64,000 nucleotides of DNA from Luscinia megarhynchos. Lineage: Eukaryota; Chordata; Aves; Passeriformes; Turdidae. This document shows positions 13,901 through 26,089 of this stretch, piece after piece. Each line of letters begins with the position of its first letter. Position 1 is the stretch's first letter. Where the stretch lies: NCBI GenBank assembly GCA_034336665.1, contig CM067592.1, forward strand, positions 30,569,319-30,633,318, given 5' to 3'. The position numbers and the translations under genes were made by a program. Under the pieces are notes generated by a model. The model worked only from the letters and a program-made list of their open reading frames with translations. It was not told the DNA's origin and did no database searches.

Positions 13901-15106
13901 TACAAGTTTTAGAAAAAGAAGTTTTAAGATTACACAAGGAAAAATCCAAGAAATTTACAACTTAAAAACACTGACATACTAACTTTATTCAGCAGAGACA
14001 GTTCATAGCTTCCATTCAATCTCACAAAGTCAGAGAATGTATTCCTAATAATTTTGAGTTTATTTAAATAACCTTCATTCAATTATACAGAAACAATTTA
14101 ACATACCTGTAATTGGTATCTTTGGATTTTCAGGCAGTTTTCCTGGATCTGCTACTGAGGCTCTAAATAATGAAGCTATACAAAACAATGAGCAGAAGTA
14201 ATAACCTAAAAAAATAAATAAGCATTTTTTAGTCTTTTTCATATGTACAAAGTACACTGTATCAAAAATACAAATACTCCAGAACTGAGTTGGAAAATAC
14301 TCAGCCTTCTCATTCAATATAGTCTTCATATTAAGAACACAACATTAAGTACTCCCTAATATAATAGAGTGAAAATAGCAGTTAACAGCTCTCATAGCAC
14401 TAGAAGGTGCTATTATGACCATACTGCTGTTTTTAAGAAGTTCCTCCACTGTCTTACCACACAAGCACCAATCATACCACACCTCAAAGCCTCCATATGA
14501 AAAATATTCCCAACAAGGCACCTTTACCTTCTAGTTTGTTCCAGACATAATTCAAGCCTTTTCCCCAGCAAAACTTGTCTGAGCTAACTCACACAGAGAT
14601 GTATGACAAAACTAACAAAATTTAGTTTGTTGCCAGTCATCAGTACTACCACACCAAATTCTGACAAGCACGAACATGAAATCCTGTCAACACGTTCTAC
14701 GTACAGGACCTGAAAGCCACATTCAGGCTTTTCTCCAGTTTCCACAAAAACAAGTTCTACAATAACACCTGTGAAATGAAGTGTCTCAGATTCTCAGAAC
14801 ACAAGAATGTAGGATGCATCCACTACTTTTACACTTTATCTTACCTTCTGTTTTAACTTTCACCCTAGTTTTTACTTTCTGACAGGAATTTTTTTTATGT
14901 ATGTTAAGCAGAGACACTATTTCATTAGTAGAAATAAGTTAAAATTACTTACACAAAACTGCCACAACTGAAATATTTCCCTCTTCATAATGAGGAAAAA
15001 GGATGACCTTCGGAATGAAGATTGTATTGTACAGCCAGACAAAGATAAGTAGGCCCATGCAGCACCAACCCTGAGGGTCAACCACAAAGTGAATTCGTTG
15101 CCCCAT
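1786..15106 (-). CDS. ZDHHC21: ZDHHC21, palmitoyltransferase, partial gene (five coding exons, C-terminal exons outside window)
   Basis: The joined exons (15106-14953, 14205-14107, 11442-11331, 10368-10230, 1902-1786) give 621 nt, or 207 codons, with every splice phase matching. The enzyme transfers palmitate from acyl-CoA to cysteines of membrane-associated proteins. Visible in order are a short N-terminus, TM1 (about residues 13-37), TM2 (about 45-66), the DPG motif at 71-73, a cysteine-rich zinc-binding domain (Cys 92, 95, 106, 109, 112), the catalytic DHHC at 117-120 with Cys120, then TM3 and TM4 ending at residue 207. Human ZDHHC21 is 265 aa, so about 58 residues, including the TTxE motif, should be encoded left of base 1. 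Spacing of the catalytic core matches the human protein residue for residue. Some TM4 residues (GISRLFYTQ, and IGIF before the donor) look lineage-specific. Confidence 0.96.
2840..2952. repeat. A-rich low-complexity tract
   Basis: About 110 bases are almost only A with scattered C (aaaacc, caaaac, accaacc), in the 8.3-kb ZDHHC21 intron. No target duplication or element body is seen beside it. Confidence 0.9.
3781..4135 (-). mobile_element. CR1 LINE fragment (3' end)
   Basis: The plus strand starts atcacagaatcactgaatgg and continues with ggaccttaaagatcatttag, the reverse complement of the CR1 3' terminus, and on through the Cys-rich 3' region to about 4,135. The copy is 5' truncated and old. 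It lies in the 8.3-kb ZDHHC21 intron, in the same orientation as the gene. Confidence 0.88.
4144..5345 (-). mobile_element. CR1 LINE copy with decayed reverse-transcriptase frame and internal deletion
   Basis: Its 3' end (atcacagaatcagatgatta) abuts the previous CR1. Broken minus frames show CR1 reverse-transcriptase pieces: [19 protein letters not shown], then [15 protein letters not shown], and [19 protein letters not shown]. Its upstream end (about 5,150-5,345) matches the more N-terminal KGFYKY-type segment, so a central part of the polymerase is missing. Several frameshifts and stops make it non-functional. Confidence 0.88.
6148..6199. repeat. (aactatat)n imperfect AT repeat
   Basis: About five imperfect units of taactatat with a short (at) run, in the ZDHHC21 intron. 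Confidence 0.85.
10230..10368 (-). CDS. ZDHHC21: ZDHHC21 coding exon 4
   Basis: This 139-nt exon starts with the last base of the split Trp codon, then [17 protein letters not shown], continuing through the third membrane segment to LPLKKENW. Acceptor is tttctgtgcag; donor is gtaaga. The NNCVG(E/x)xN stretch after DHHC is diagnostic of the family. Confidence 0.96.
11331..11442 (-). CDS. ZDHHC21: ZDHHC21 coding exon 3 (DHHC domain)
   Basis: This 112-nt exon encodes the zinc-binding cysteine-rich domain and the catalytic tetrad, residues 85-122. Recognisable pieces are [18 protein letters not shown], then [14 protein letters not shown]. Acceptor is ttcacctag; donor is gtaaaa, splitting the Trp codon after the DHHC-P. 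Cys120 is the acyl-accepting nucleophile of the family. All expected zinc-ligand cysteines and histidines are present, so the enzyme looks intact. Confidence 0.97.
14107..14205 (-). CDS. ZDHHC21: ZDHHC21 coding exon 2
   Basis: This 99-nt exon, phase 1 to phase 1, lies between a tttttttag acceptor and a gtatgt donor. It encodes the second membrane segment and the family DPG motif ([15 protein letters not shown]). The reading frame runs on past the donor in the genome, but the conserved sequence stops exactly at ACAG|gtatgt. Confidence 0.95.
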
Positions 15107-15151
15107 CGAAGACAAACAGGTAATAAATTGTCACGACTAAGGAAGATAATT
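14953..15151 (-). CDS. ZDHHC21: ZDHHC21 first coding exon (with 45 nt of 5' UTR)
   Basis: The acceptor follows a pyrimidine tract ending in ctctttag, so the exon starts at 15151. The ATG is at 15106-15104. It reads [16 protein letters not shown] and continues through the first membrane segment to VVAVL, then one base of a split Cys codon before gtaagt. The start is chosen because it matches the family N-terminus and lies just after the acceptor. The 45 bases upstream are 5' UTR, so at least one noncoding exon must lie further right, probably in the CpG island near 21.5-22.1 kb. Confidence 0.95.
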
Positions 15152-18100
15152 CTAAAGAGATAAATAAAAATATTTTTTAAAAAAAGAGTAAATTAATTAG
15201 TACAGTGCAACCTATAGGGTTCATACATTCAAATCCATACATTCAAGTAAGAAAAACATCTGTCAGCGGTTGATTTAAGGAATTACATAAAAACTTACAA
15301 ACATTTCACATACATTTTTCGAGCACCAGAGAGCAAAACATTTTATTATCTCATTCACTAGTTATATCTGGCTAAAAAGAACATTTATCACCAAGATGCA
15401 AGTAAAACTACTACTTGGGAAAACTATTAAGTAATAGGTAAAGCAGAACCGTCAGTCAGGTGGCAGCAGCAAAGAAAACTCTTCCACCAAAGTAAAAAGG
15501 TTGCAAAGCAAATAAGAAATATTGGGAATTATTTACGTTCCATAGAGATTCACTCCCTATCTATTATAGTCTCCTCCTATATTTCATGTTGTGTTCTTAA
15601 AGCTTTTATGCTAAAATAGTTAAAAGCTTCACTAAGAATTTGGTGTTTCCTTGCTTAAAAAACCTCCTTCATGACATTAATAGCAAACCAAGGGAGAAAA
15701 GAGTCTTTAACCTGACACGACTCACATAGATTATTAAAAATATAATGCAATACAACATTTTCTATTAATCACATTTTAAACATCAAGGTTTCCCTCCTTA
15801 TATTTTAGTGGGCTGGGTTCCTTTTGGTTTTAGACTGAAGAAACCAAGTCCCACAATGTGAACTTCTGAGCTTCATAAACTGATCTCTATAAGAACACAG
15901 CACTGTCCTAACTGCTATTCAGAACAACTATCAGGGGAGGGATTACTACCGTTATTTTTTTTTGTCAGACTATCTTCATACACGTATTCTATTAATGCAA
16001 CACACACGTAAATCCCAATCTACTCTCTTACCCATTAGTTTCCCCAGTTTCTGGGTTTCAGGAATCTTGTCCATTTCTGGTAGATTTATTTCCATTCCTT
16101 TCAGCTTCTACTTGTTGCATTGAAATTTCGTTTATCTGTTTCCAGGGGTTTAGCTTACTTGTTTCATGTTTACTGTCCTCAATCGCATTCAAAATTTCTT
16201 TACTTAAAACTATTCACAAACTTTATTAATGTCTTCTTTTCTTCTTTTTTAGATGTCTAATCAAAATCACATTTAAACAAGCTGTCATTTCTCCACTCTC
16301 CTTTGCGTTATTTATCACAACCCTTTATTGACTATGGTCTTTTGTAACAGTGTTCCCATTCAAGTATCGCGGAGTAATAAATGTTTTTATTTTTATCGTA
16401 AAAAAATGGAAGTCCCTAACATTTGCTTTTAGAACCAAATTGTAGATTGAATAAAGCTACTGTGCTGTTAAAACTTGTTTTTAAGATCATGATAATCATA
16501 AAACCTATTTAGGCCTATAATCTCTCTTAATATCTAGCACGCATGAGTTACCAGCTCTTACACGCATGGTATCAATACACTACACACTTATGTACAGACT
16601 CTAGACATAAAAATATGTGGTACGACTGAATCTGCCAGTTCTCAATGTTTCTCTGTGGTAAGCTAGCTGTGAAAAGCAGCAGGTTTAGAACAAAAAAAAA
16701 AAATTATATACTCCTAAGCATGCACTGATGAAGGACCCCTCAAGAAGACAAGCTGAGGGAGGTCAGAAAACTCTACATTCAGAGGTACTGAAAACGAGAC
16801 AGGCCAGATCCCCATCAAGCTCCTGCAGCTACAGAAACCACCACTGCATTAGGAGAAGCAGACAGACCCTCAGCTTGTCAAGCCCAACATGGAGATGCAG
16901 AGTGCAGCAAAGTCTGGGAGCCTCTGAGCTGCAGCACCAGGAGGACAGCTCCCGTTCTGCCCGCAGCTCTGATCTCCGGAGCAAGTTCTCAACCCTGGCA
17001 GCACACATGGACAGAAGCTCTGTCCAAGAAAGCCTCTGAGCCATCCGTGCCTGAGTCCTACGGCAGTATGGGAGGCGTGGAGTAAGGAACAGTGGTGGGT
17101 CCCTGCTTCTGGGACAAAGACACCGCTGCTGGCCCAACCTGTCACCACAAAGAATGCTGCTTGCCCGGGGCCTGGGTCCTGAATACCATGGACAGACTGT
17201 TACTAAGACTGGTAGTAGTCTGGCCCTTAGACTACTATCCTCAGCTGCTCTTCCATTCAGGCACCATGGACACAGCCAGGGGAGGCCAGGAGTGTACCAA
17301 GCAGTTCACAGGCTGCTGGCCAAAGTCTAGCAGCCAAGCTCATGCTGCCGGTGAAGCGGGAGAACTTGAGCAGCAGATAGATCCTGCAAATGAGCAAGTG
17401 GTTGTGCACCATTTACATCCATAGAACTTTCTATGAGACTCTAGGACTGAGGATGGATTGGAACAAGATCCACCTGAAATTACATGTGGCAAAAGCATCT
17501 TTGCCAAGAGGCTGGTTAATCAGCTTGGGAATGCTTAAACAAGGAATGATGATAAAGGAAGGTGGTGACCTCTGAATGAGCAAGGAAGTGGTAGTCACGG
17601 TTTGCAAGCAAAGGATGCAGGATGATGTGGAAAACAGAGACCTTATAATCAACCAAACCAAGGTGAAGTGGGGCTGCACAAAGTGCGTGCACACAACTGA
17701 CAAAGGAACACCACTTAGGTGCACTAGGATAGGGTTAGGCAAACCAGGGTCTTCCTAGAGTTGAATCTGGTGAGGGATATGAAATTCCAAAAGAAAGATT
17801 TGTACAGGTACATGAGCAGCATAAGGAAGGCTAGAGGAAACCTCAGCCTGATGCTGAAAAGTATCAAAATTTTACAAAAATGACAAAGCACCTTGTTTAC
17901 CTAGGTCTTTCATGGGAAGAAGACCTGCCTTCTGGAATCCCAGGTCCCCGAGACCTGTAAAAGTCAAGAGGAAAGTGTAGAGGACAAAAGACTTACTCTG
18001 AGCGAGGGAGGATCAGATTAACAAATTTTTAAGTGAACTGGACCTAACACTTCCATGTGACCTGCTAAGGTGCCAACCAGCATGCTATGAAATCTGGCCT

Positions 18101-21100
18101 GTCATTGTGAAGTCATTCTCAACTACGTCTGGAAGTTTTATGCTGATGGATGATATTCCAGAAGACTCAAGAAAACAACTGTCAATGAAACCCCTGTTTT
18201 CAAGGACAAGTAGGAGGAGACAGGCAACTACAGACCAACTAGCATCACCCTGTTCCCTGGGAAGGTGAAGGAAACAATCCTGGAAACTACATCCAAATAC
18301 AAGAAGGACAATAAGGTGACTGAGAGTAATCACCACTGAATCTACAAAGGGAAAATCATACAGACTGACAGGAACACAGAGGCCAAAAAAACCAAATGTG
18401 GCCAGAAATACAGCTGACCACTGAGGAATCCATCTGTTTTCCATCCTACTAGAGCAGCAGAGATTCCATAACTACACAGCACATCCTCATAATGGGAAAT
18501 AATGTCTCAACAAACAAAAGAGAGAGATGTAATCACTGAAATACTTGCTCCTGAGTGACCTATTTGTACGATGTGTGAGCAATAAGCAGTAAGAGAGATT
18601 CAGGAGAAAACAGTAAGAATGCCTAACAAGAAAACATATCCCAAATTCTTAATCCTCAGTGACTTACTTTTGCCTGCATGACCATATTGACTTCTGTAAT
18701 TACAAAACCAAAACAAACATCAGTCACCCTCAAAACAACACCTTGGATGGCAAATTCCACAACTAAGCCAAAACTATGCAAATGCAGGACTCACTCTCAG
18801 GACAGGGTGATTTTTCCTCTGTTGTCTGTATTTTCTGAAAAAGAAAGAAAACAGTGTGATACACAAACAACCATTATCATTTGTTTGAAATGCAGTATAT
18901 GACAGGTTGCTGTCTATTCTGTTTTTCAAAGCCCACCTTACTTACTGAATAGAGTTGTCTCCAAACTGACACATTAATTCTAACTAGAATTCTTCACATT
19001 TAGCTCTAAACCATTTCATAATTTTAATATATATTTAAAAGTATGTAAGGGTTCAGAGAAAGGCCTATGTAAAACTGAACTACTGCTAGTGTATTTCAGT
19101 TATACACATTTGCTTCCTGTCTACTATAATGGTAAATTTTTACAGTTTTCATTATACTTTGTCAGCAATAGCAAATAAATTATGTTAATATATTGACTTA
19201 CTCTGGCAAAGTGAGTTTTTTTCCCTCTTTCTCTTGGTTTATGCACCATGCATAAATATATAAAGTGGGAGGAATAAAGAAAAACTGAGATTCAAAATCT
19301 GATAACCAGGAAGTATTAGATGAAAATCTAAGTCACAAAGTGAATTTATTACTCTTTCAAATACAGTGTCAAAAAAGTAACAGATCTCATGTAATTTTGT
19401 TCTTCAAAATTCATAATTTCAAATCAGAAAAACTACAATATACAAAGAAAAAACTCTACGAGAAGGTTTAAAACAAATAAATTGAGGGAAACAATTAAGT
19501 GATTTATATCTGTATGCATTCAGAATCCATAAAAGCAATTAAATTCTCCAAGCAAAGCAGTTTTCCAATGAAATAATTTAGTAGAAAATACAGAGCACTA
19601 ATATAAGAAGGTTTTGTGGTTTTCTTCCCTTGCACCCTAATTTACAGATATTTCTTCAAATAAACAATTCAAATACAAGCCATTTGAAAGCCAACTGTAG
19701 CTGTGCCTATGAAAAGCTTCAGCTGCACCAAAACATGACTGAGTCTTTCCTATATGATCAGGAATTGTTCTTGCCTTTCCAAAAAAATACTTTTATTACA
19801 GGATGCCTGGACAACTTTTTCCAAAACTTTTTCTTTCTGCACAGTTCCATCAATGGTATCATAAACTAAGTATTTTGTTCACTACAATCACCTGCAACAT
19901 GACTCTATGTGTGACATCCACGGGATATTGACACCACAGAATGAGTCAGGCAGGCAGAAACTCAATTCCAAGAAACGAGAAAGCATTGTGCTAACCAGAA
20001 ATGCTAATGTGAAATATGAATTGCTTTAATGGACTCAATTGAACACAACCTTATAAAAATAAAAAGTACACAATTTTGCATCCAGATTGTCCCAAAACAT
20101 ACTTAGAAAACTGTATTTCACAAATACACCCAACATAGGCAGCACCAATTTCTCATCCTAAGAAGGACAAAAGTCAGCTCTGGGGACATCCCATTTCTTG
20201 CACTTTCATGGGTGTTGCTCTGATACATAACTAGAAGTCGTGCCTCACTTTAGCCCTGCTCATTAAGAAAAGAGTGACTTCTGAAATGTAACTTGGAAAA
20301 CTTCTTTCACAAATCCCTGAACAAGTGCAGAACAACACAAATCAGTAACTTCTTGTACTGTTTACTGTGAAACACAATTTTAAGACTCTACACAAACTGA
20401 ACGATACTATGCCCTATAACACACATTTCGAGAGGGGAAAAAACCATTTTCTGAAACAGCTGTATCCTAATCAAGTCAGAAAAAGGAACAGAGAGTATAA
20501 ACACAAGATAGCCACACTTCTCATAATATTTGTGATAAACAAGGCAAGGCAGCAACAATCAACAGCCTTCCTCAATTTCTGGATCTAGCTGCATTTTTAC
20601 ACCAGTGAGTTTCCCAAAATCTGAAGAATAACTGCCAAAGATTACTGGTACTAAAACTAAAAATACACTTCAGCAGGTAAAAACAAGGTGGACTTGAACC
20701 AATCAACTAAACTTCTTTCACAAACTAGATTTTAAATTAGGCACGTCAGGTTTTCAAGTGTCAGAATAGAATTGTCATCAAGCTTTTTGCTACTCTTCAG
20801 ACAAGGTATAACCAGCTAACATAAGCAGCAGCGTATTTTTGCTATGACAAAACCCCACACACCTGGCCCTTCTCATGTTTATATAATGCATGGTTGCACT
20901 AGAGACCTTGGCACAATGCAGTTGTTAGGTGGCTCTTGGGAGGTTTTTGAGGCAGGCAAGACATTCCCACCCAGTTACTCTTCATTGATAAGATCTAGCA
21001 AAGCACATCTGTAAACATCCACTGCATGCAGAAAAAATGTCACTCGGGCTTGGAGAGGGATGTGGCTTGACATTAACATAGGCACACCTTACCCTCCTTA

Positions 21101-21429
21101 TCACAAGTCCGTGAAAACTATCTTCACCTGCTGCTGACCAAACAGCTACTCGTACACAGACAATGGATGTTACTTTAACAGCATTACAGTTTGGATCATC
21201 AGTCTGAGGGGAACGAAGACCTGCTATTTCATCTGGAGCTGGAAAACGAAAGTGTGAAACCAAAGGAGGCCAAGGCCATCGCACTTCCTTGTGCTGAGCT
21301 GCTGAACACACAGCGACCAAAACCGCGTGCCTCTCCTACTAATGCCTCAACACCAGCAAACGCCCTCCTCCTCCTCCTCCTCTGCAGGGCAACCAGCACC
21401 CTGCGGCTGATCGACAGCGACAGCAGCAT
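15152..21429 (-). other. ZDHHC21: Inferred first intron of ZDHHC21
   Basis: Between the CpG island and the first coding exon. Contains the old CR1 copy at 16.9-18.5 kb. The remainder is AT-rich; no coding exon was recognised, and alternative noncoding exons cannot be excluded. Confidence 0.6.
16880..18470 (+). mobile_element. Old CR1 LINE copy, internal part
   Basis: Plus-strand translation near 17,790 gives KKDLYRYMSSIRKARGN and near 18,211 gives GNYRPTSITLFPGKV, both landmarks of CR1 polymerase. The 16,880-17,700 part is GC-richer and looks like the region before the polymerase, but is less certain. No 3' terminus is present; the copy stops after the KSYRL-like segment near 18,400. It lies in the first ZDHHC21 intron, antisense to the gene. 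Frames are broken throughout. Confidence 0.75.
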
Positions 21430-21564
21430 CTCTTATTTCACAGCTGGGAGACGCCGGCCAGCCTGCCCAGGGCTGCCCTACCCAGCTCCCAGCACAGGCA
21501 GCAGCAACGCTGGAGGGGCGGCGCAGGGATGGAGGAAGCCCCGCGGTGCCGTCCCCTGCCGTCC

Positions 21565-21628
21565 CTTCCCTCCCTCCCTCCCGCCCGCCCGCCCGCCGGC
21601 CCGGCCCGGCCCGGCCCGGCCCGGCCCG
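21565..21628. repeat. Compound GC microsatellite: (CCCT)n, (CCCG)n, (GGCCC)n
   Basis: Three short tandem tracts run directly into each other inside the CpG island: about four CCCT units, about four CCCG units, then about six GGCCC units (roughly 21,598-21,628). On the minus (ZDHHC21-sense) strand these read as GGGCC, CGGG and AGGG repeats with many G-runs, so the strand could form G-quadruplexes. Confidence 0.9.
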
Positions 21629-21781
21629 CTCCCGGCGGAACGGGGGTCGCGCGCGCCGCCCCCCGCCCGGGCACGCGGCGGAACCAACCGTGGGCTTCCG
21701 CCGCTCCAGCCGCGCGTGCGCGCTGCGAGCGCCCGGCGGGCGGGACCGCGCCCCGCGGGGAGGGAGCGGCGGGGGCAGAGC

Positions 21782-21970
21782 CGGCCTTGGAGCCCGCCCG
21801 AGCCCGGCGGCTGCCGCTCACGGCCGGCTGCCCCTCACGGCGGCTGCCCCTCGGCCTTGGAGCCCGCCCGAGCCCGGCGGCTGCCCCTCACGGCGGCTGC
21901 CCCTCGGCCGTGGAGGCCGCCCGAGCCCGGCGGCTGCCCCTCACGGCCGGCTGCCCCTCACGGCCGGCTC
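21782..21970. repeat. GC-rich minisatellite in the CpG island, about three units
   Basis: A unit beginning gccttggagcccgcccgagc and continuing with alternating ggctgcccctcacggc blocks is repeated about three times. The first and third copies are about 70 bases; the second is about 53 and lacks one internal block. Third-copy substitutions (ccgtggaggcc) show it is not a simple assembly duplication. The unit keeps long frames open on the plus strand, which explains the long but meaningless ORFs over this island. Confidence 0.85.
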
Positions 21971-24900
21971 GCCTCGGGTGCGGGAGGCGCGCACACGGCG
22001 GGCGCGGCGCTGCTCCGTGCCTCGCCTTCTGCGCGGGCGGAGGAGCCGCTCTGGACGGGTGGTCTGCCCTGCCCGGTGGGAAACCGGTGTGACCGATCAG
22101 CCGCATTCCCCCAGGACTGGAGTTGGCTGTCACTGTCCTGTTCCCGGGCAGACTTCAGTCATCACGAGTCCGTACTTCATTTTTGCAGCGTCCCTGACAA
22201 AAATGAGCGGTGCAGACAAGGCTTCTGCCTCAGCCTCCAGGCTGCTGCTAGGAGAATCTAGCAGCTGCACCAGCTAGGACTCGTAGCTTGGAGTTGTATT
22301 AGCTCAACAGTTTAAACTCAAGCTGGCTTCCTTAAGAAATATTTGCTTTACCTTGTATACCGCATAGCCATGGTTTCACAGTGAGTGAAAGGACCCAGCT
22401 GACTGCAAGGAAGACAGACCCCGCCTTGCAGATAAGGACCTCTTATCCTCTGTCTTGTCTCTCAGAATCTTAAAAGCCACCCAGGAAGAAGAAAGATGCC
22501 TCTGGATTATAAAGATAATACCAGAATCCCAGTACTTCCAGCACCTCGGGCAAAATCCTGCCGTTACCTGCTATCGTAGGTAGCTGTAGCAAGACCAGCT
22601 CCAGGGATGCCTAAATCAAGAAAGATTCAGCTGTATGGTGGCACCAAAAATTTATTGCTGTTTTCCAGAATAGTAGCATGAATGTGGGTTATGTAGTGAG
22701 TGATCAAATCATGTTGTATATGAATGCATAAAAAGCCCGTTAAGAACCATTTGTTAAACACATTCAGTGTATCCTAGTTTGAACGGGACACTACCCGCTC
22801 ATGAATTACTCCTGTGATTCTGTACTTTGCATCCTGACCTCTCTCCTCAATCAGTACAGACCAGTTGACATTTTTGACATTCAGGTCGCCTGTTGAGCTG
22901 TGCTCCTTGCTCACATAGGTCCCTTACCTGGCCACAGAAGACAATCTTCCTTTTAAAAAGATAATTCAGACCTGCGAGGGATTAGCTGTGGGTAAGAGCC
23001 ACAGACAGCTTGTAACAGACAAAGTTTTGGTGTTCCCAGCTGGGAATCATGCCTTGAGCACCCATTGCTGATGAACATATATAATCTTTTGGCTCCCTAA
23101 AGGTACCCCATCTGTCTGAGTGGCATAGTTCCCACTGCAAATTGATGGCTCATACCCTGGAGCACTTTTCCTTCATGATGATGGATGAAATGAATGAAGA
23201 GTAATGTGGACACAACCAATGCAGAAAACTTGTCTTTATTACTGATAATATTAAGCTTAAAACTTAATCATAACGTGATTATTCTGGGGAGAAAAAATAG
23301 TGAGGTTAGTGTTTAGGTAGTTTTCAAGCTTTTGTCAAGATTTTGGACCTTGTCCTGGTTTGTGTGTCTCCTGTATTTTATTACACAGGGTAATGGTTAA
23401 CATTTCAACCTAAACTTGCTCTAATCTGAATACAGACATTTGTAACAGAATAGAAGTTGGAGGTTATCTGCAAGGAGAAAGAAGGATGTTCCAGGTAAAT
23501 CAGAGAAGATCAATTCTTTCAGAACAATCTGTATGTGTCAATAGGAGCAGGTAACACTGAAAATAGTAGATGTATTAATTTAACTGTTAGTATGTTTTGT
23601 AAAGGGAAAAGAATAACTGAAAAAGTTGTTCTTTTATAAATAGCAAAAACCAGCCTGTATTCCATGATAAAATTCATATATGTATTTATGTCTGCATGTA
23701 AAAGACCTAATAAGCTGTGGAAACTTTTCACTGATTTGAAGAGTAAAGTTTGATGGGAAAAATAACCAAGACAATCAAGAAATTTAAAGGAAACCATGGA
23801 CTTGAGAAGTAAAATGGAAGTATGAGAAGAGAATAATAGTATGATCAATGAAGGTGTCATGTGAAATAAAAAAGAATCAGTAATATTATCTTCCATTTGA
23901 GTACCAGGCGTTTGCATTTCTGCAGTGGTACGCTGATAATGGCCAGTTTTTAGACTTGTAGTCCTGCCAGACATGTTGTATTTGTTCTGTTCAGGAATGT
24001 GGAGTAAACATAGGTTGTGGAACAAGGGCAGTGGTCTTATCTGGCTTAGTCATAGCTAACCATTTCCGATTTGTTAATGCTTTTTTTGAGAAAGCATATT
24101 GCAGGAGGAAAAGCATGCAGTTGTGTGCTGGACTTTCCAACTGAAAAGTCTTGGACTAGAGATATTACCTGACTCTTTTGCCAGAATATCAAATCCAGAT
24201 AGATAGATAATGAGTCTTTGTGATGAACTTCATTCTATGTGAAAAAACATACCTATGGGAGTACTAGCTTTGCATAATATGGACTTTACATAAAATCCAA
24301 TATGGATGTATTACAGAAAGATCATTAGAAATCTGCAGAATTATTCACCTTCTTCAGTGCTGAATATTGCACAATGGCATAGAATTCCTCTTGGATTTTC
24401 TGATGTCTGTGTTGTGTTGCTGTTGCTGTTTATAAATTACCACAGGAGCCACCAGCTGTCGTCCTATAAATTTTATTGGCACTCTGTAAATATTAAATCA
24501 GGCTGCTAAAATCAAGCCATGTGCAGTAACAGCTGAGGCTCTGTTATGGAGAACACATGTGTGGGAGAGAGAGGTGTGCACTGTGACTCCCAGGATTCTT
24601 ACAGCTTACAAGCCCCTTGCTTCTTGAGACTCTTTTCCAGGATTCATTTTTAGCTCAAACTGTGGCCCTTGACCAACGTGCAGAAGGGATATTGTCGGTG
24701 CACAGACGCATACTGAGCTGAGAAATCCGCCTCCTCAGTAGTACTCCATTTCTTGGGTCCTTCTAAAATTTGTTGCTACCACATTCCTGCAGCACCACTG
24801 CATTGTTCTCTTTCTTGTAAACCTTGGTGAAATACATAGAAGACGCTTATAAACTCTAGAATGGGAGCAGAATTCTTGATGTCATGAAGATCCACATCAT

Positions 24901-25579
24901 GAAGAAAGTCTATGTCAATAAAACAGCATGCTGAAACAAAACCCATTGTGGCCCACAAGTTTTGTCAGTCAAAATGTGACATATTGAGGATGAGGCTGTA
25001 GGTATTAAAAGAAAATGTGTCTCAGGCTCCATTTTCTCTCATACTTAATAGCCAGAAAAATCAAACACAAGTTATGTTTTCTAATTTGCCTGCTTCAATA
25101 GCAGACATGATTATATCTCCTGATCTTAAGCTCAGATAGGTTAAGTGGGGTGCGAAGGTAGACCAGGCAGTACTGTAATTTAGGGAGTTAATTTTCATCT
25201 TAGGCACTTCAGTGTTGTGAGGAATTCTGCTCAGATAGTGTCCAGCTGCAGATGTCTGAGTAAATAGTTCTTCTAATGGCTTTCTTCCTCCAAGAGTTGC
25301 TGTCTAAAGACCAGGCAGGGCAACAGACTGCTTGAATGTTCCACATTTACGCTGTGCCAGGTGAGTTTGAACAAGCTTCAGCAGATATGGCCATGTTCCA
25401 AAGACAGCTTAGGTACATGCCTGCTCAGTTTGAACATCCTGAATGTGGGCTGCAGCCACCAGCAGAATGTCAGATTAAATGACTGGTAAAAGCAGTAGCT
25501 AAACCAGGAAAAATTAAAATGCCTCAGAAAAGCCCTTAGAGAAACATCAGGCTTGCCCTGGCTTTTTTATTTATTGTTG

Positions 25580-25671
25580 CTCTTATTATTGTAATTATCA
25601 TTATTATTTTTATAATTATTATTATTATAGTTATCATTATTGAATTAGTAGTAGTAGTAGTGGTAGTAGTA
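25580..25671. repeat. (ATT)n followed by (AGT)n trinucleotide tract
   Basis: Imperfect tta/att triplets over about 65 bases change into tagtagtagtagtggtagta, in the intergenic region between ZDHHC21 and CER1. Confidence 0.9.
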
Positions 25672-26089
25672 TTCTGGTTATTTTTTTAATTTTCAAGTGA
25701 AAATGCAGTTTGCTGATGCCATGGAGCTTGAGGCACTGTAAACAGGACAATTTTGTTCTCAATGTGAATAGTTAACCTTCTATCAATATTCTTGCAATAG
25801 GGCTGACTACAGAGTCTTTTAATCCCCATTCTTGAGCAGAAGGAATGTGCACACCTGTCAGGGAATGATTTCAGGTGAGCTGAAGTTGGTGGTTACATGC
25901 CAGATACTCAAGGAGTTAGGTTTAACACCACAGAAAATGTGAAATATTTATAATTCATTAGCAGAGTTTCCTGTTTCTACTGGTAAACTGTCTGATGGAG
26001 AACCCGAAGTAGCACCAGTTCCACACCTCTTAAAAATGCACTGTCTGGCACAGCACATACTTCTGGGTACATTGCACTGGATCTGCTCC

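Larger units (their letters stand above)
10369..14952 (-). other. ZDHHC21: ZDHHC21 introns between coding exons 4, 3, 2 and 1
   Basis: Three introns (10,369-11,330; 11,443-14,106; 14,206-14,952) of AT-rich sequence. No repeats beyond short runs and no further exons were recognised. Confidence 0.85.
21430..22110 (-). promoter_or_regulatory. ZDHHC21: CpG island, probable ZDHHC21 promoter and 5' noncoding exon
   Basis: This is the only long stretch in the window that is strongly GC-rich and dense in CpG, set in AT-rich DNA on both sides. It lies upstream of the first ZDHHC21 coding exon, which itself has an acceptor and so needs an upstream noncoding exon. No TATA box is seen, as usual for housekeeping CpG promoters. 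The exact transcription start and first donor cannot be fixed by eye; AGCTGG|gtaggg on the minus strand near 21,480 is one candidate donor. Confidence 0.7.

Noticed and set aside
16728..17758. Series of overlapping ORFs that might be a small gene
   Set aside because: They sit in an old CR1 copy; frames overlap on both strands and downstream sequence carries CR1 polymerase landmarks.
21191..22277. Long plus-strand ORFs (up to 356 codons) over the CpG island
   Set aside because: They consist of Pro/Arg/Ala/Gly-rich translations of GC repeats in several frames at once, with no domain. Stop codons are simply rare in this base composition.
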